In this document: piece after piece, positions 1 through 7,956 of the stretch
Layout of the letters: each line of letters opens with the position of its first letter
How positions within the stretch are numbered: position 1 is the stretch's first letter
From: Cyclobacteriaceae bacterium
Lineage (GTDB): Bacteria > Bacteroidota > Bacteroidia > Cytophagales > Cyclobacteriaceae
Length of the DNA: 64,000 nucleotides
Assembly: GCA_019694875.1 (NCBI GenBank)
Contig: JAIBBC010000001.1
Coordinates: 2,043,799 to 2,107,798 of the forward strand
Reading direction: 5' to 3'
Made by a program: the position numbers and the translations under genes
The notes under the pieces: model-generated
Seen by the model: only the letters and a program-made list of their open reading frames with translations
Database searches by the model: none
Told to the model about the DNA's origin: nothing

Positions 1-813
1 GAGCTGTCGCCCGTGCCGCTGCTGCAGACCATTTACGAACCCGAGCTTTTTATTTTGGATCGCGGTAATACTAAGAATTCTGCGTCAGGTTCACCGACTC
101 AGGCCAGCGACACACAAGATAACTCCCCATTAAAAGCGGCTCAGCGGCAACCGGAAGGACCAGTAACGACTGATGCGAAGAACACAAACATTCGCGATAC
201 CGTTTACATCGAGAAGCATGATACCATTTGGCTTGATCGCAACCCGGACTTGTCGCGAAACATGGAGGGATATGCTACGAATAACCTGGTGTTGTTGCTC
301 GATGTTTCCGGGTCCATGAGCAGGGCTGATAAGCTTCCGCTGCTGAAACAATCGGTTTTACAATTGCTCGACATGATGCGCGAAGAAGATGAACTGGCAT
401 TGGTCGTGTTCTCGGGCAAGCCAAAGGTTTTACTTGAGCCGGTTTCTTTTAAGGATCAGGCAAAAATCAGGAAGGCGATCAGCAAGCTTCAGTCAAAAGG
501 AACAACCGATGGCAATGCAGCGCTCGCGCTGGCTTATGAAGTAGCGGATGAAAATTACATTCGTGCCGGAAATAACCGGATCGTGCTGGCTACCGATGGT
601 GAGTTTCCGATTTCGCCTGATACCGAAGCGTTGATTAAGAAATTTGCGAAATCCGATATTTATCTCACCGTGTTCAATTTCGGTGGCGGGGCAGGGTCGG
701 GTAAAGCATTGGAAAAATTGGCTTCCACGGGCAGTGGCAACTATGCATTCGTTACGAAACAGAATGTTGACCAGCAGCTTATTCGTGAAGTTAAGTCGAA
801 ACGCAAGCGATAG
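1..813 (+). CDS. VWA-domain protein, 5' end outside window
   Basis: The frame is open from the first base and there is no signal peptide or clear ribosome site near the GTG at 13, so this is probably the 3' part of a longer gene. A von Willebrand factor A domain begins about 90 codons in. It has the metal-ion-dependent adhesion site in full: DVSGSMS (DxSxS), a TTDG threonine and ATDGEF. Before it lies a low-complexity Ser/Asp/Gln-rich stretch that looks like a linker. VWA domains bind protein partners through a Mg ion; in Bacteroidota such proteins are often envelope-anchored. The ligand cannot be inferred. The next gene lies immediately after on the opposite strand. Confidence 0.8.
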   Translation, partial: ELSPVPLLQTIYEPELFILDRGNTKNSASGSPTQASDTQDNSPLKAAQRQPEGPVTTDAKNTNIRDTVYIEKHDTIWLDRNPDLSRNMEGYATNNLVLLLDVSGSMSRADKLPLLKQSVLQLLDMMREEDELALVVFSGKPKVLLEPVSFKDQAKIRKAISKLQSKGTTDGNAALALAYEVADENYIRAGNNRIVLATDGEFPISPDTEALIKKFAKSDIYLTVFNFGGGAGSGKALEKLASTGSGNYAFVTKQNVDQQLIREVKSKRKR

Positions 814-1787
814 CTACCAGTTAAGTTCCCTGCCTAGAAGTTCTTTCAGTTCGCGGTTCGGCTCGCGGTAGAATTCATCCAAAATTTTTTTGTCATCGCT
901 GGTAATCTTATTTGGATATTCACGCTGGTTTTTTGGTTCTATATTGAACGTACACGCAGGCCCGTCTACGTTCAAAAATTCCAATACCCGGTTGCAGGTT
1001 TCGTTTGGCTTGGTTACAAGATCGCGGAATGCCAGAATCAGAATTTGATCAGCATCAAAGTACCTGTAATACATTTTTATCTGATCGGCATAAAGCCCTT
1101 TGCGCAATATAAACGGACCTTCATCGCTTCCGCGTGAAATGAAATCGAGTTCCAGATCAACAACCTCCCGAAAAGACGGAAAGTCATCGCGCTTGTTGAA
1201 CATATACTGGTAAACCCGGTTTACGCCCCGCCCGGTGGTGACAGCTTTTTTTCGCGCAATCTGTTTGGATGAATAACTGCGATACATGTTCCATCCTGAA
1301 TAGGCTCGCGCAGTATCATAATGAATTTCATGTTTGGATAGGTTTTGGCAATCTGCTGCGCCACCGGTTCGAGCTTCATGTACTTTGGCGTGGATTCAAA
1401 AAATAGTGCGTCAGGCTTGGTAAGCGATGTGAAGTGTTTACGGTACCAGTCAAGATCCTTTCCTAAATGAATGTGCCGCGAGAAATAATTAAGCTCTTTA
1501 GGATACGAACCCGCCAGCTTGGGATGCTGATCGAGATAATAATGTAAAGATGTTGTTCCTGCTTTTTGAGCCCCGATGATCATAAAAGAAGGATCATGAC
1601 CGGGGAGTAGTTTTGACGATATGGATTTGAAAACCCTCCTGATGTAGCCCACGAATCTGTATTTTGCCTTAACATAAGCCCGTCTGCCGTGCCCGGAGTC
1701 GTGTTTTCGGTGAAGTGCCTCAAAAAACTTCTTTTCAGTTGTAACAATCGGGCAAGCGGGACGTCTGCTTTTTGGAATTGAATACAT
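814..1787 (-). pseudogene. Sulfotransferase, frameshifted
   Basis: Two reading frames together make one PAPS-dependent sulfotransferase. The upstream part (1221-1787) carries the 5'-phosphosulfate loop FMIIGAQKAGTTSLHYYLD and runs to KFIMILREPI. The downstream part (814-1287) resumes with RAYSGWNMYRSYSS, the conserved 3'-phosphate-binding segment, and continues to a normal C-terminus. The shift lies at 1296-1308. Doubling the 13 bases there restores LREPIQRAYSGWNM in one frame, so loss of one tandem copy explains the break. The ATG at 1787 overlaps the sigma factor start on the other strand by two bases; an in-frame GTG about 46 codons later is an alternative start. Family members sulfate carbohydrates or lipids; the acceptor here is unknown. 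It could be a true pseudogene, a phase-variable gene or a sequencing collapse. Confidence 0.8.
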
Positions 1788-2298
1788 GAACCTCGAGGCT
1801 TTTCAAAACCGTGTTTTACCTGCTAAAAACAAGCTTTTTCGGTTTGCTCTGCGGATGCTGGGCAATGACGATGATGCGAAGGATGTGGTGCAGGAAGTTT
1901 TGATCAGGGTTTGGAATGGCCGGGAGCAGATGCATACCATTGAAAACATGGAGGCATGGTGCATGCGGATCACTAAAAACCTGTCGCTCGATAAGCTCCG
2001 GGCTAATCAGCGAAAGGCGACCGAATCGCTCGAGAAAAGCTTTCATGTGCTGGGCGCAGATAAAACACCTGATGTTAAAACCGAACTGGGTGAAAGTATG
2101 CAACACGTAAGTCAATTGATCGCTGCACTGCCTGAAAAACAGCGGCAGGTAATTCACCTTCGCGATGTCGAGGGGTACAGTTATAACGAGATATGCGAGA
2201 TTATGGAAATCGACATGAATCAGGTAAAAGTGAACCTGTTTCGTGCACGCAACTCGGTGAAGGAAAAATTATTGAAGATGAACGCGTATGGACTATAA
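1786..2298 (+). CDS. ECF-type RNA polymerase sigma factor
   Basis: This 170-residue protein has the two-domain ECF sigma layout. Region 2 (about residues 10-80) contains the DDDAKDVVQEVLIRVW core-binding helix and the -10-recognition helix around WCMRITKNLSLDKLR. Region 4 (about 108-160) contains LPEKQRQVIHLRDVEGYSY followed by the helix-turn-helix EICEIMEIDMNQVKVNLFRAR. It directs core RNA polymerase to a small regulon. The stop overlaps the next start by 11 bases, so it is translationally coupled to a probable membrane anti-sigma factor, the usual control arrangement. The start abuts a divergent sulfotransferase reading frame, so the promoter must lie inside that frame or the sulfotransferase must start later. 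Confidence 0.93.
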   Translation: MNLEAFQNRVLPAKNKLFRFALRMLGNDDDAKDVVQEVLIRVWNGREQMHTIENMEAWCMRITKNLSLDKLRANQRKATESLEKSFHVLGADKTPDVKTELGESMQHVSQLIAALPEKQRQVIHLRDVEGYSYNEICEIMEIDMNQVKVNLFRARNSVKEKLLKMNAYGL

Positions 2299-2770
2299 CC
2301 AACTAGAAGCGCTGATCAAAAAATACTGGCATTGCGAAACATCCCTGGAAGAGGAAGAGCGTTTGCGCGAATGGTTCCGCACGCACGAAGTGCCGGAACG
2401 TTTTAAAGACACCGCCAAGCTGTTCAGTTATTTTGATGAGCAGAAGCAGAAAGCAACAGGAGCACAATTCGAAAAAGAGGTTATCAAAAAGATGACTGCA
2501 CCGAAAGGAAAAGTGGTAGGCCTGTGGCAAACAACACTCAAGATCGCAGCGGGGATAGCGGTAGTGGCAGCGGCAATTTTCTTCGTGCGGCAGGAAATTC
2601 AGGACAAGCCTGACATGGCGACCATTGAAGATCCGCAAAAAGCGCTGGAAGAAACCAAAAAGGCCCTGATGATGATCTCGAAAGGATTCAGTACAGCTGA
2701 AGAGCAGGCAAAGAAAATCAATGTCCTGAACGAAGCTGAAGATAAAGTGAAGGAAAAAAAGAATTTATAA
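2288..2770 (+). CDS. Putative anti-sigma factor, single-pass membrane protein
   Basis: The protein has 160 residues. A charged cytoplasmic N-terminus (KYWHCETSLEEEERLREWF) resembles the short N-terminal segment of Bacteroidota anti-sigma-like proteins. One membrane helix follows (about residues 82-100, LKIAAGIAVVAAAIFFV). The C-terminus is Lys/Glu-rich, possibly coiled coil, and probably periplasmic. No zinc-binding HxxxCxxC motif is visible, so the anti-sigma role is inferred from the overlap with the sigma factor gene and from topology, not from a catalytic or binding signature. Two DUF4252 genes follow and are likely co-transcribed with it. Confidence 0.6.
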   Translation: MDYNQLEALIKKYWHCETSLEEEERLREWFRTHEVPERFKDTAKLFSYFDEQKQKATGAQFEKEVIKKMTAPKGKVVGLWQTTLKIAAGIAVVAAAIFFVRQEIQDKPDMATIEDPQKALEETKKALMMISKGFSTAEEQAKKINVLNEAEDKVKEKKNL

Positions 2771-2793
2771 AACAGATTTGAAATAACAACCGT

Positions 2794-3324
2794 ATGAAAA
2801 AGATAATTGTAGTATTGGCATTGATCACCGCAGCAACAGGAGCGTTTGCACAGGGCGAAGCGGTTACGAAGTTTTTCGACAAGTATGCGACAGACGAGTC
2901 GTTCACAACGCAGGCGACCATTTCCAGCAAAATGTTCAACCTGTTCACCAACATGGAAGCGACCACACCGGAGGATAAAGAAGTTATTGATGCAATTTCG
3001 AAACTGAAAGGTCTTCGCATCCTCGGAAAAGACAAAGCCAACGGAGCCCGTACGTATTACACAGAGGCGCTTGGCGTGGTGACAAAGAATAAGTATGACG
3101 AACTCATGTCGGTTCGCGATAAAGACAAAGACATGAAGTTTTACATCAAGGAAACAGCACCTGGAAAAATCGGTGAGTTTGTGATGCTGATCGGAAGCAA
3201 TTCAGAATTCATGATCATCAGCCTCTTTGGTGAAATTGACCTGAAACAAATTTCCAAGATTGGGCGTAAAATGAACGTAGGCGGCCTCGACAAGCTTGAG
3301 AAAATGGGTGAGCAGAAGAACTAA
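2794..3324 (+). CDS. DUF4252 exported protein
   Basis: A 176-residue protein with a signal peptide (MKKIIVVLALITAATGAFAQ, cleavage near residue 20). The body matches the DUF4252 pattern: an FFDKYATDESFTTQATISSKMF start, a middle YDELMSVRDKDKDMKFYIKE block and a C-terminal IGSNSEFMIISLFGEIDLKQI strand. The function of the family is unknown. The gene lies 23 bases after the putative anti-sigma gene, a common Bacteroidota order (sigma factor, small membrane protein, DUF4252 genes), and is probably in the same operon. A strong hairpin terminator follows its stop. Confidence 0.82.
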   Translation: MKKIIVVLALITAATGAFAQGEAVTKFFDKYATDESFTTQATISSKMFNLFTNMEATTPEDKEVIDAISKLKGLRILGKDKANGARTYYTEALGVVTKNKYDELMSVRDKDKDMKFYIKETAPGKIGEFVMLIGSNSEFMIISLFGEIDLKQISKIGRKMNVGGLDKLEKMGEQKN

Positions 3325-3344
3325 TTCGATCTCACCCGTATATT

Positions 3345-3390
3345 AACCTCATGCTTCGGGAAAACCGGTGCATGAGGTTTTACTTTTTAA
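3345..3390 (+). terminator. Rho-independent terminator after DUF4252 gene
   Basis: A perfect 10-bp stem pairs AACCTCATGC (3345-3354) with GCATGAGGTT (3370-3379) around a 15-base loop, followed by a T-rich run (TTTACTTTTT). It ends the sigma factor operon transcript and overlaps the extended reading frame of the next gene, which argues that the next gene starts at 3402. Confidence 0.8.
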
Positions 3391-3401
3391 ATCCCTCCTT
3401 T

Positions 3402-3908
3402 ATGAAAAATATTCCGGCCTTTGCTTTTTTACTGCTGTCTTTCTGTGCATTTGCTCAAACGGAAACGACCAATGAACTTGACCGAAAGTATTCATCGCAT
3501 ACGTTTTTTCTGTACAACAATACCCTGCGCATGATTAATCAGCAGGGTGACAAAGCCTTTGATGAACTTATCAAGGACATTGAAAAGCTGAAGATTGTTT
3601 GGGTAAGCAAGAAGGAGAAGAACTTTGGGCAAGATCAGTATAGGAAATTGGTCGCCTCGTACAAAGCCGAAGACTTTGAAGAGATAATGACCACACGCTA
3701 CCAGGGAAAAAATCTCAATGCCTACATCAAAGAGAAAAATGGAGATACAAAAGGTGTGGTGATTACTGCGGATGATGGCGAAAATGTTTTGGTGATGGAT
3801 ATTGTTGGAAAAGTTGCGCTGAATAAGATAACCAGTCTTTTCTCAGCCGTAGACAGCAGTTCTGACATCGGCCAGAAAATCAAAGGTCTGATGAATAAAG
3901 AGAACTAA
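3402..3908 (+). CDS. DUF4252 exported protein, second copy
   Basis: This is a paralogue of the preceding protein, 168 residues from the ATG at 3402. The start is chosen because MKNIPAFAFLLLSFCAFAQ is a clear signal peptide and the upstream in-frame codons lie inside the terminator hairpin. The mature part follows the same order of motifs, with FLYNNTLRMINQQGDKAFDEL, the FEEIMTTRYQGKNLNAYIKE block and VLVMDIVGKVALNKI. It is predicted to be periplasmic or outer-membrane associated. The tandem pair suggests duplication. The terminator between the two copies implies readthrough or a separate promoter for this one. Confidence 0.8.
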   Translation: MKNIPAFAFLLLSFCAFAQTETTNELDRKYSSHTFFLYNNTLRMINQQGDKAFDELIKDIEKLKIVWVSKKEKNFGQDQYRKLVASYKAEDFEEIMTTRYQGKNLNAYIKEKNGDTKGVVITADDGENVLVMDIVGKVALNKITSLFSAVDSSSDIGQKIKGLMNKEN

Positions 3909-3955
3909 GCTGTAATTTCACGAAGACAAGCCCGACTCATTATTCATAACTCACG

Positions 3956-4861
3956 TTGCCTGTGCAAACTGTACTTTCTGTTAACGGACTCACCAAAGAT
4001 TTTGGTAAGATCCGCGCTGTAAACAATCTCGCGCTCGAAGTAAAAGCCGGGCAGGTATTCGGAATGCTTGGTCCTAACGGAAGTGGTAAAACCACAACGC
4101 TGGGTATGCTGATGGGCGTTGTAAATCCTTCGGCTGGCAGCTTCACCTGGTTCGGAGAAACGCCAACGCATCACGTTCGAAAGAAGATCGGTGCCGTACT
4201 CGAACATCCGATTTTTTATCCCTACCTGACCGGACAACAAAACCTGGAGTTAAATGCAATGATCAAGCAATGCCCGGTGGAAAACATTCCGAAGGTGCTT
4301 GAGCTGGTTGAACTCACTGCCCGCAAGGACCATAAATACAAAACGTATTCGCTGGGCATGAAGCAACGCCTGGCAATTGCTTCGGCATTGTTGAATGATC
4401 CAACCGTTCTGATTCTGGACGAGCCTACCAACGGACTTGACCCCATGGGAATTGCCGAAATTCGTGACATCATCAAGAAAATTGCTGCCAATGGAAAAAC
4501 AATCATCCTGGCCAGTCACCTGCTCGATGAAGTACAAAAAGTATGTACGCACTTTGCGATCCTGCAACGCGGAAACCTGATCCACACGGGTCCGGTTGAT
4601 GAAGTAGGTCGCGGCACGGAAACCGTTGAGGTAAATGCCGAGGTTGACAACCTGAACGAAATCCTGATGGAGTTTTCAGGTACGTCTACGATTACAAAAG
4701 AAAGCGGCTTCTATCGCGTAGCCATGCGTGACGGATTCCGCAGTAAAGACCTGAATCGGTTTTTGTTTGACCGAAATGTGGTAGCTACCCATCTTGTGAC
4801 GAAGAAGAAAAGTCTCGAGCAACAGTTTCTTGATATCCTTTCCAGTAACCCGCAAAAATAA
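3956..4861 (+). CDS. ABC transporter ATP-binding protein
   Basis: A 301-residue ABC ATPase of the DRI/CcmA-like group. Walker A is GPNGSGKTT (residues 39-47). The signature is the non-canonical YSLGMKQRLAIA, Walker B is VLILDEPTNGLDP and the switch histidine is in ILASHLLDEV. A C-terminal extension of about 80 residues, typical of this group, follows. The start is not ATG: TTG at 3956 or GTG at 3962 both fit. The membrane subunit follows seven bases later, giving a two-gene exporter. The substrate is unknown. Confidence 0.92.
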   Translation: MPVQTVLSVNGLTKDFGKIRAVNNLALEVKAGQVFGMLGPNGSGKTTTLGMLMGVVNPSAGSFTWFGETPTHHVRKKIGAVLEHPIFYPYLTGQQNLELNAMIKQCPVENIPKVLELVELTARKDHKYKTYSLGMKQRLAIASALLNDPTVLILDEPTNGLDPMGIAEIRDIIKKIAANGKTIILASHLLDEVQKVCTHFAILQRGNLIHTGPVDEVGRGTETVEVNAEVDNLNEILMEFSGTSTITKESGFYRVAMRDGFRSKDLNRFLFDRNVVATHLVTKKKSLEQQFLDILSSNPQK

Positions 4862-4867
4862 TCCGAC

Positions 4868-5671
4868 ATGCTGCACCTGCTGAAAATAGAACTTAAGAAA
4901 ATGAAAGACTACCGGACGTTCTGGGTAGTATGCGGATTATACTTTATCACCATCGGTTTCTCGACCGCCAGCGGAATGGAGTTCCTGAAATGGCTGGCCT
5001 CCATATTCGAAGGGTTTGGGGAAAATCTGGATATCAACCGGATTCCATTGTATCATTTTCCAGACGTATGGCTGAACCTTGTGTGGTGGAGCGGCTTGTT
5101 TAAAGTATTGCTCGGTATTATGGTGGTTATTTCGATTACGAATGAGTTTTCATACCGTACCGTGCGACAAAATATTATTGACGGCCTCAGCCGCTGGGAA
5201 TTTATCGGTTCTAAAATGCTGCTGAACGTACTGTTGAGCCTCATGAGTGTGGCGCTTATATTTCTCATAGCCCTCATCACCGGATTTATTTACACCCCCG
5301 AAATCCAGTGGAAGTATGTGTTTACTGACATGGAATTTTATCCCGCATACTTCCTCGAAATTTTTGAATATCTCTCATTCGCGCTTTTGCTCGGCATTCT
5401 TATCAGGCGGTCGGGGTTGACAATCATCCTGTTGTTGCTCTCAAGCATGCTTGAGTGGATCGTTAAACTGAATGTGGACGACTTCTTCCCTGACGCAATA
5501 CCGTTCTTTCCTCTGGAGTCGATCACCAATCTTGTTCCGTTGCCGTTCTACCGGTATGCGTTTATGGAAATCCAGGATTACGTGAAGATCAGCTCCGTAC
5601 TGATCGCTGTTAGCTGGACGGTAATCTTTAATTACCTGGCGTACCTGCGCTTGAAAAAAGCAGACATTTAA
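4868..5671 (+). CDS. ABC transporter permease (ABC-2 type)
   Basis: A 267-residue integral membrane protein with about six hydrophobic helices. The first follows a short cytoplasmic MLHLLKIELKKMKDYRTFW segment, and the others lie near residues 80-100, 115-140, 165-185, 190-215 and 240-258. A conserved-type cytoplasmic motif (SYRTVRQNIIDGLSRWEF) follows the second helix and probably contacts the ATPase encoded just upstream. It pairs with that ATPase as an ABC-2 type exporter. Its stop codon interlocks with the stop of the convergent gene in a shared TTAA at 5668-5671. Confidence 0.85.
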   Translation: MLHLLKIELKKMKDYRTFWVVCGLYFITIGFSTASGMEFLKWLASIFEGFGENLDINRIPLYHFPDVWLNLVWWSGLFKVLLGIMVVISITNEFSYRTVRQNIIDGLSRWEFIGSKMLLNVLLSLMSVALIFLIALITGFIYTPEIQWKYVFTDMEFYPAYFLEIFEYLSFALLLGILIRRSGLTIILLLLSSMLEWIVKLNVDDFFPDAIPFFPLESITNLVPLPFYRYAFMEIQDYVKISSVLIAVSWTVIFNYLAYLRLKKADI

Positions 5672-6081
5672 TCGAACGCCAGTAGTTCGGGTTCTAGGTA
5701 GCTCGCTTTCGCTGATACGGACTTAAAAATATCCGTCCGGTAATGTGCGTTCATCAGGTCTTTGAAATTTGTTTTCAGACGGCTGTTCTCCGAAATGAAG
5801 TTCATAAAATCATTTGCAGCTGATCTCATCCTGAAATGATTCACCGCATGGATTGCGGCAATCGTAACCGTTTCATTATACTTATCGGCAGCACCCACAG
5901 TTTTTGTGTAGTTGCGCAGTTGGTGCGTAATGTTTTCAATGGCTGTTTCCAGGCCGTAGCGATTCAGGTGAATCCAGGCAAGGCGCAGATGTGCTTCGTG
6001 CGAGAAAACAGCAGGATTGAGTTCGGCTGAAGCAAACTGGCGCTCAAATTCAGCGTCAGAAAGGGTGTAATGCTGTTCCAT
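5668..6081 (-). CDS. Conserved hypothetical protein, alpha-helical
   Basis: A 137-residue cytoplasmic protein without signal peptide or membrane segment. It appears all-helical, with several His and Trp residues in the first half (SHEAHLRLAWIHLNRYG) and a KTVGAADKYNETVTIAAIHAV block that looks conserved. I do not recognise a named family with certainty. It stands alone between a convergent ABC permease and a small membrane protein gene on the same strand. Codon use matches its neighbours and the frame is full, so it is likely a real gene. Confidence 0.7.
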   Translation of the reverse strand: MEQHYTLSDAEFERQFASAELNPAVFSHEAHLRLAWIHLNRYGLETAIENITHQLRNYTKTVGAADKYNETVTIAAIHAVNHFRMRSAANDFMNFISENSRLKTNFKDLMNAHYRTDIFKSVSAKASYLEPELLAFD

Positions 6082-6146
6082 AGTTACAGGATGAAGGCAG
6101 TTTTACGAACCGGCAACGCGTTGGGTTTCGAGGTTAGGAAGAAATA

Positions 6147-6335
6147 TTAGTCACCTTCAAGATCCGGTTCGTCATCTTCACGTTTGCGGTCAACCTGTTC
6201 CGTGGAGATACCTTTGTTCTGGTACCGTTCGCGCGTGATCGGCAGAAAATGACCGGTAACTCCTACGGCAAATGCGGCAACAACCAATATAAGTATAAAG
6301 CCTGCTTTCCTGAGCAGGCGGGCTAAAGTTTTCAT
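6147..6335 (-). CDS. Small single-pass membrane protein
   Basis: A 62-residue protein with one membrane helix (GFILILVVAAFAVGVTGHFL, about residues 12-31) after a basic N-terminus, giving an N-in orientation. The C-terminus is highly charged and ends in acidic residues (REDDEPDLEGD). It resembles small membrane proteins of unknown role in Cytophagales. No partner is evident. Confidence 0.5.
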   Translation of the reverse strand: MKTLARLLRKAGFILILVVAAFAVGVTGHFLPITRERYQNKGISTEQVDRKREDDEPDLEGD

Positions 6336-6416
6336 AAACGAGATTTCACTGCAGGGCAGTGTGATAAAATGGTAATTGAAACGAAATGATACCGCGGAAT
6401 GCGGTGCGGGACTATG

Positions 6417-6803
6417 TTAAGCCCTTAAGAATGAATGAGTGGCAATGTCCCGTGCCCGGAACCGAAAACGAATTTGTTCGACAAAAGTGATTGCGCAATC
6501 CGATGCTCTTGAGGAATGTTGGAAAGCACTAACAAACCGGCTTTTTAACAGAACTTCTGACAACTGTACATGCTGTTGTGCCAGTAAAGCAAAAAAGTTT
6601 TCAGAGATTAACTCTGTATAAAGCCTGTTAAGCGAAGGCTGTGTTTTTGAAATGCTTAACCGGTTAACATTTTCGGTTAAGGTTTGTCTTTGTGCAAGGG
6701 AGGTGCTAACCGATCCTGAGAACCCGATTATACTCAGCAGAATCGTCAGGCTTAAAAGCCATGATGATAAATTCCTTCGACTGACAAGTTTATCGGAGAG
6801 CAT
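6417..6803 (-). CDS. Hypothetical protein with N-terminal membrane helix
   Basis: A 128-residue reading frame with a hydrophobic helix near residues 14-36 (SWLLSLTILLSIIGFSGSVS), followed by a Ser/Gln/Leu-rich region and an Arg-rich C-terminus. No family is recognised. The late Arg-rich part (RFRFRARDIATHSF) and lack of clear motifs leave open that it is not a gene. If it is not, the stretch from 6336 to 6838 would be about 500 bases without another supported feature. Confidence 0.35.
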   Translation of the reverse strand: MLSDKLVSRRNLSSWLLSLTILLSIIGFSGSVSTSLAQRQTLTENVNRLSISKTQPSLNRLYTELISENFFALLAQQHVQLSEVLLKSRFVSAFQHSSRASDCAITFVEQIRFRFRARDIATHSFLRA

Positions 6804-6838
6804 GGGTCAAAGATAGCAGTTCATTTGTAGTTTAATAA

Positions 6839-7162
6839 TCAGGAGTTTTGTTCACCGCCTTTCGGGCCGTAGAAAATCACCCAGGTGGCAAAGTCGTCCG
6901 TAAAATTCTCGAAACGATGTTCCGCCCCCGCGGGAACAAACAGAAAATCGCCCGGTTTAAAATTCCACCGCCTTCCTGCATGAAAGAAAACCCCGGTGCC
7001 CGAAACTACAACATAAACCTCATCGCGTTCGTGTGGCTTTTGATGATCAATTTTATCGGGCTTGTAAAACTCAACGGTTAGTGTTCCGTGTTTAAATAGT
7101 TCAGTGAACACAGCGTTGCTGGCTGCCAGTGCGGCAGATGCTTGTTGAACAGAGATTTCCAT
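6839..7162 (-). CDS. Cupin-domain protein
   Basis: A single-domain cupin of 107 residues from the ATG at 7162; another ATG lies six codons upstream. Cupin motif 1 is HQKPHERDEVYVVVSGTG, with His and Glu in metal-ligand positions. Motif 2 is GDFLFVPAGAEHRFEN, supplying the last His. Such small cupins bind a divalent metal or small ligand, and roles vary from sugar isomerisation to dioxygenation. The substrate cannot be assigned from the sequence. Confidence 0.82.
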   Translation of the reverse strand: MEISVQQASAALAASNAVFTELFKHGTLTVEFYKPDKIDHQKPHERDEVYVVVSGTGVFFHAGRRWNFKPGDFLFVPAGAEHRFENFTDDFATWVIFYGPKGGEQNS

Positions 7163-7243
7163 GTTGAAAATGTAATTCAATTTCTGTTTGCAGAAAAGGT
7201 CAAAAAGCAGATGAAAATGGACTTTTCACCTGCCTGCCGGTTG

Positions 7244-7894
7244 TTACGATTGCTGACGGAGATTAAACGTGTAGCCTACACTAACGTTGATAAAAAATGG
7301 CGTGTTCGAAACACCAATATTGTTGGCTTTGTGGGTTTCGGTTTGCTGCGTACGCTCATTGAAATAGGTGTACTTGTTGTTTTTTAACGAGCTGCCTACA
7401 TTAGGCCACCATCTTACATTCGGAACGATGGTTAATCCACGCAACGCATTTTGTTTATTTTCGAATGGAGTCCAGCGATAATAGGCACCGAGGCCGAGCG
7501 TATAGGTTGTATACTTCTTGATGCGTCCGTCTGCCTGTTTAAATGCGTCATCGTAATACATTTCCCATACGTGCATTTTAGGCTCCACGCGAACGTTGAA
7601 TTTCTCGGTGAACCGGTATCCGAGACCGAAACCCACAGAATGTGTGATGTTAAAAGCCAGGTGCTGATCTTGTGCTTCTTTCGTAACAAGGTTATCGGTG
7701 AACTCAAGGCCAAAGCCGTGTGAGTAATCGAACACGAATTTTTTGGTCCAATAGTCCACTTCAAAATTGAAACCTTTTGTTACCAGCGGTTGATTGAGTC
7801 CGAACACGAGGCTTACTTCAGGCTTTTTCGATTCCTGGGCATTAACCATCAAAGAAGCAGTCAATGCGAACAAGGGGAGGAGAATTTTTTTCAT
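7244..7894 (-). CDS. Outer-membrane beta-barrel protein, putative
   Basis: A 216-residue protein starting at the ATG at 7894, where MKKILLPLFALTASLMVNAQ is a good signal peptide. The longer upstream frame overlaps the regulator gene and is rejected. The mature part consists of alternating amphipathic strands rich in Tyr, Phe and Trp (NFEVDYWTKKFVFDYSHGFG, VGFGLGYRFTEKFNVRVEP) and ends in VSVGYTFNLRQQS, as in small outer-membrane barrels. The Crp-like regulator gene lies 62 bases upstream on the same strand and may control it. Confidence 0.72.
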   Translation of the reverse strand: MKKILLPLFALTASLMVNAQESKKPEVSLVFGLNQPLVTKGFNFEVDYWTKKFVFDYSHGFGLEFTDNLVTKEAQDQHLAFNITHSVGFGLGYRFTEKFNVRVEPKMHVWEMYYDDAFKQADGRIKKYTTYTLGLGAYYRWTPFENKQNALRGLTIVPNVRWWPNVGSSLKNNKYTYFNERTQQTETHKANNIGVSNTPFFINVSVGYTFNLRQQS

Positions 7895-7956
7895 AACGTT
7901 TTGTCTTTTTTGAATGCATGAACGGACAAAACGTGGCCCCTGACGAGGACATTTGT

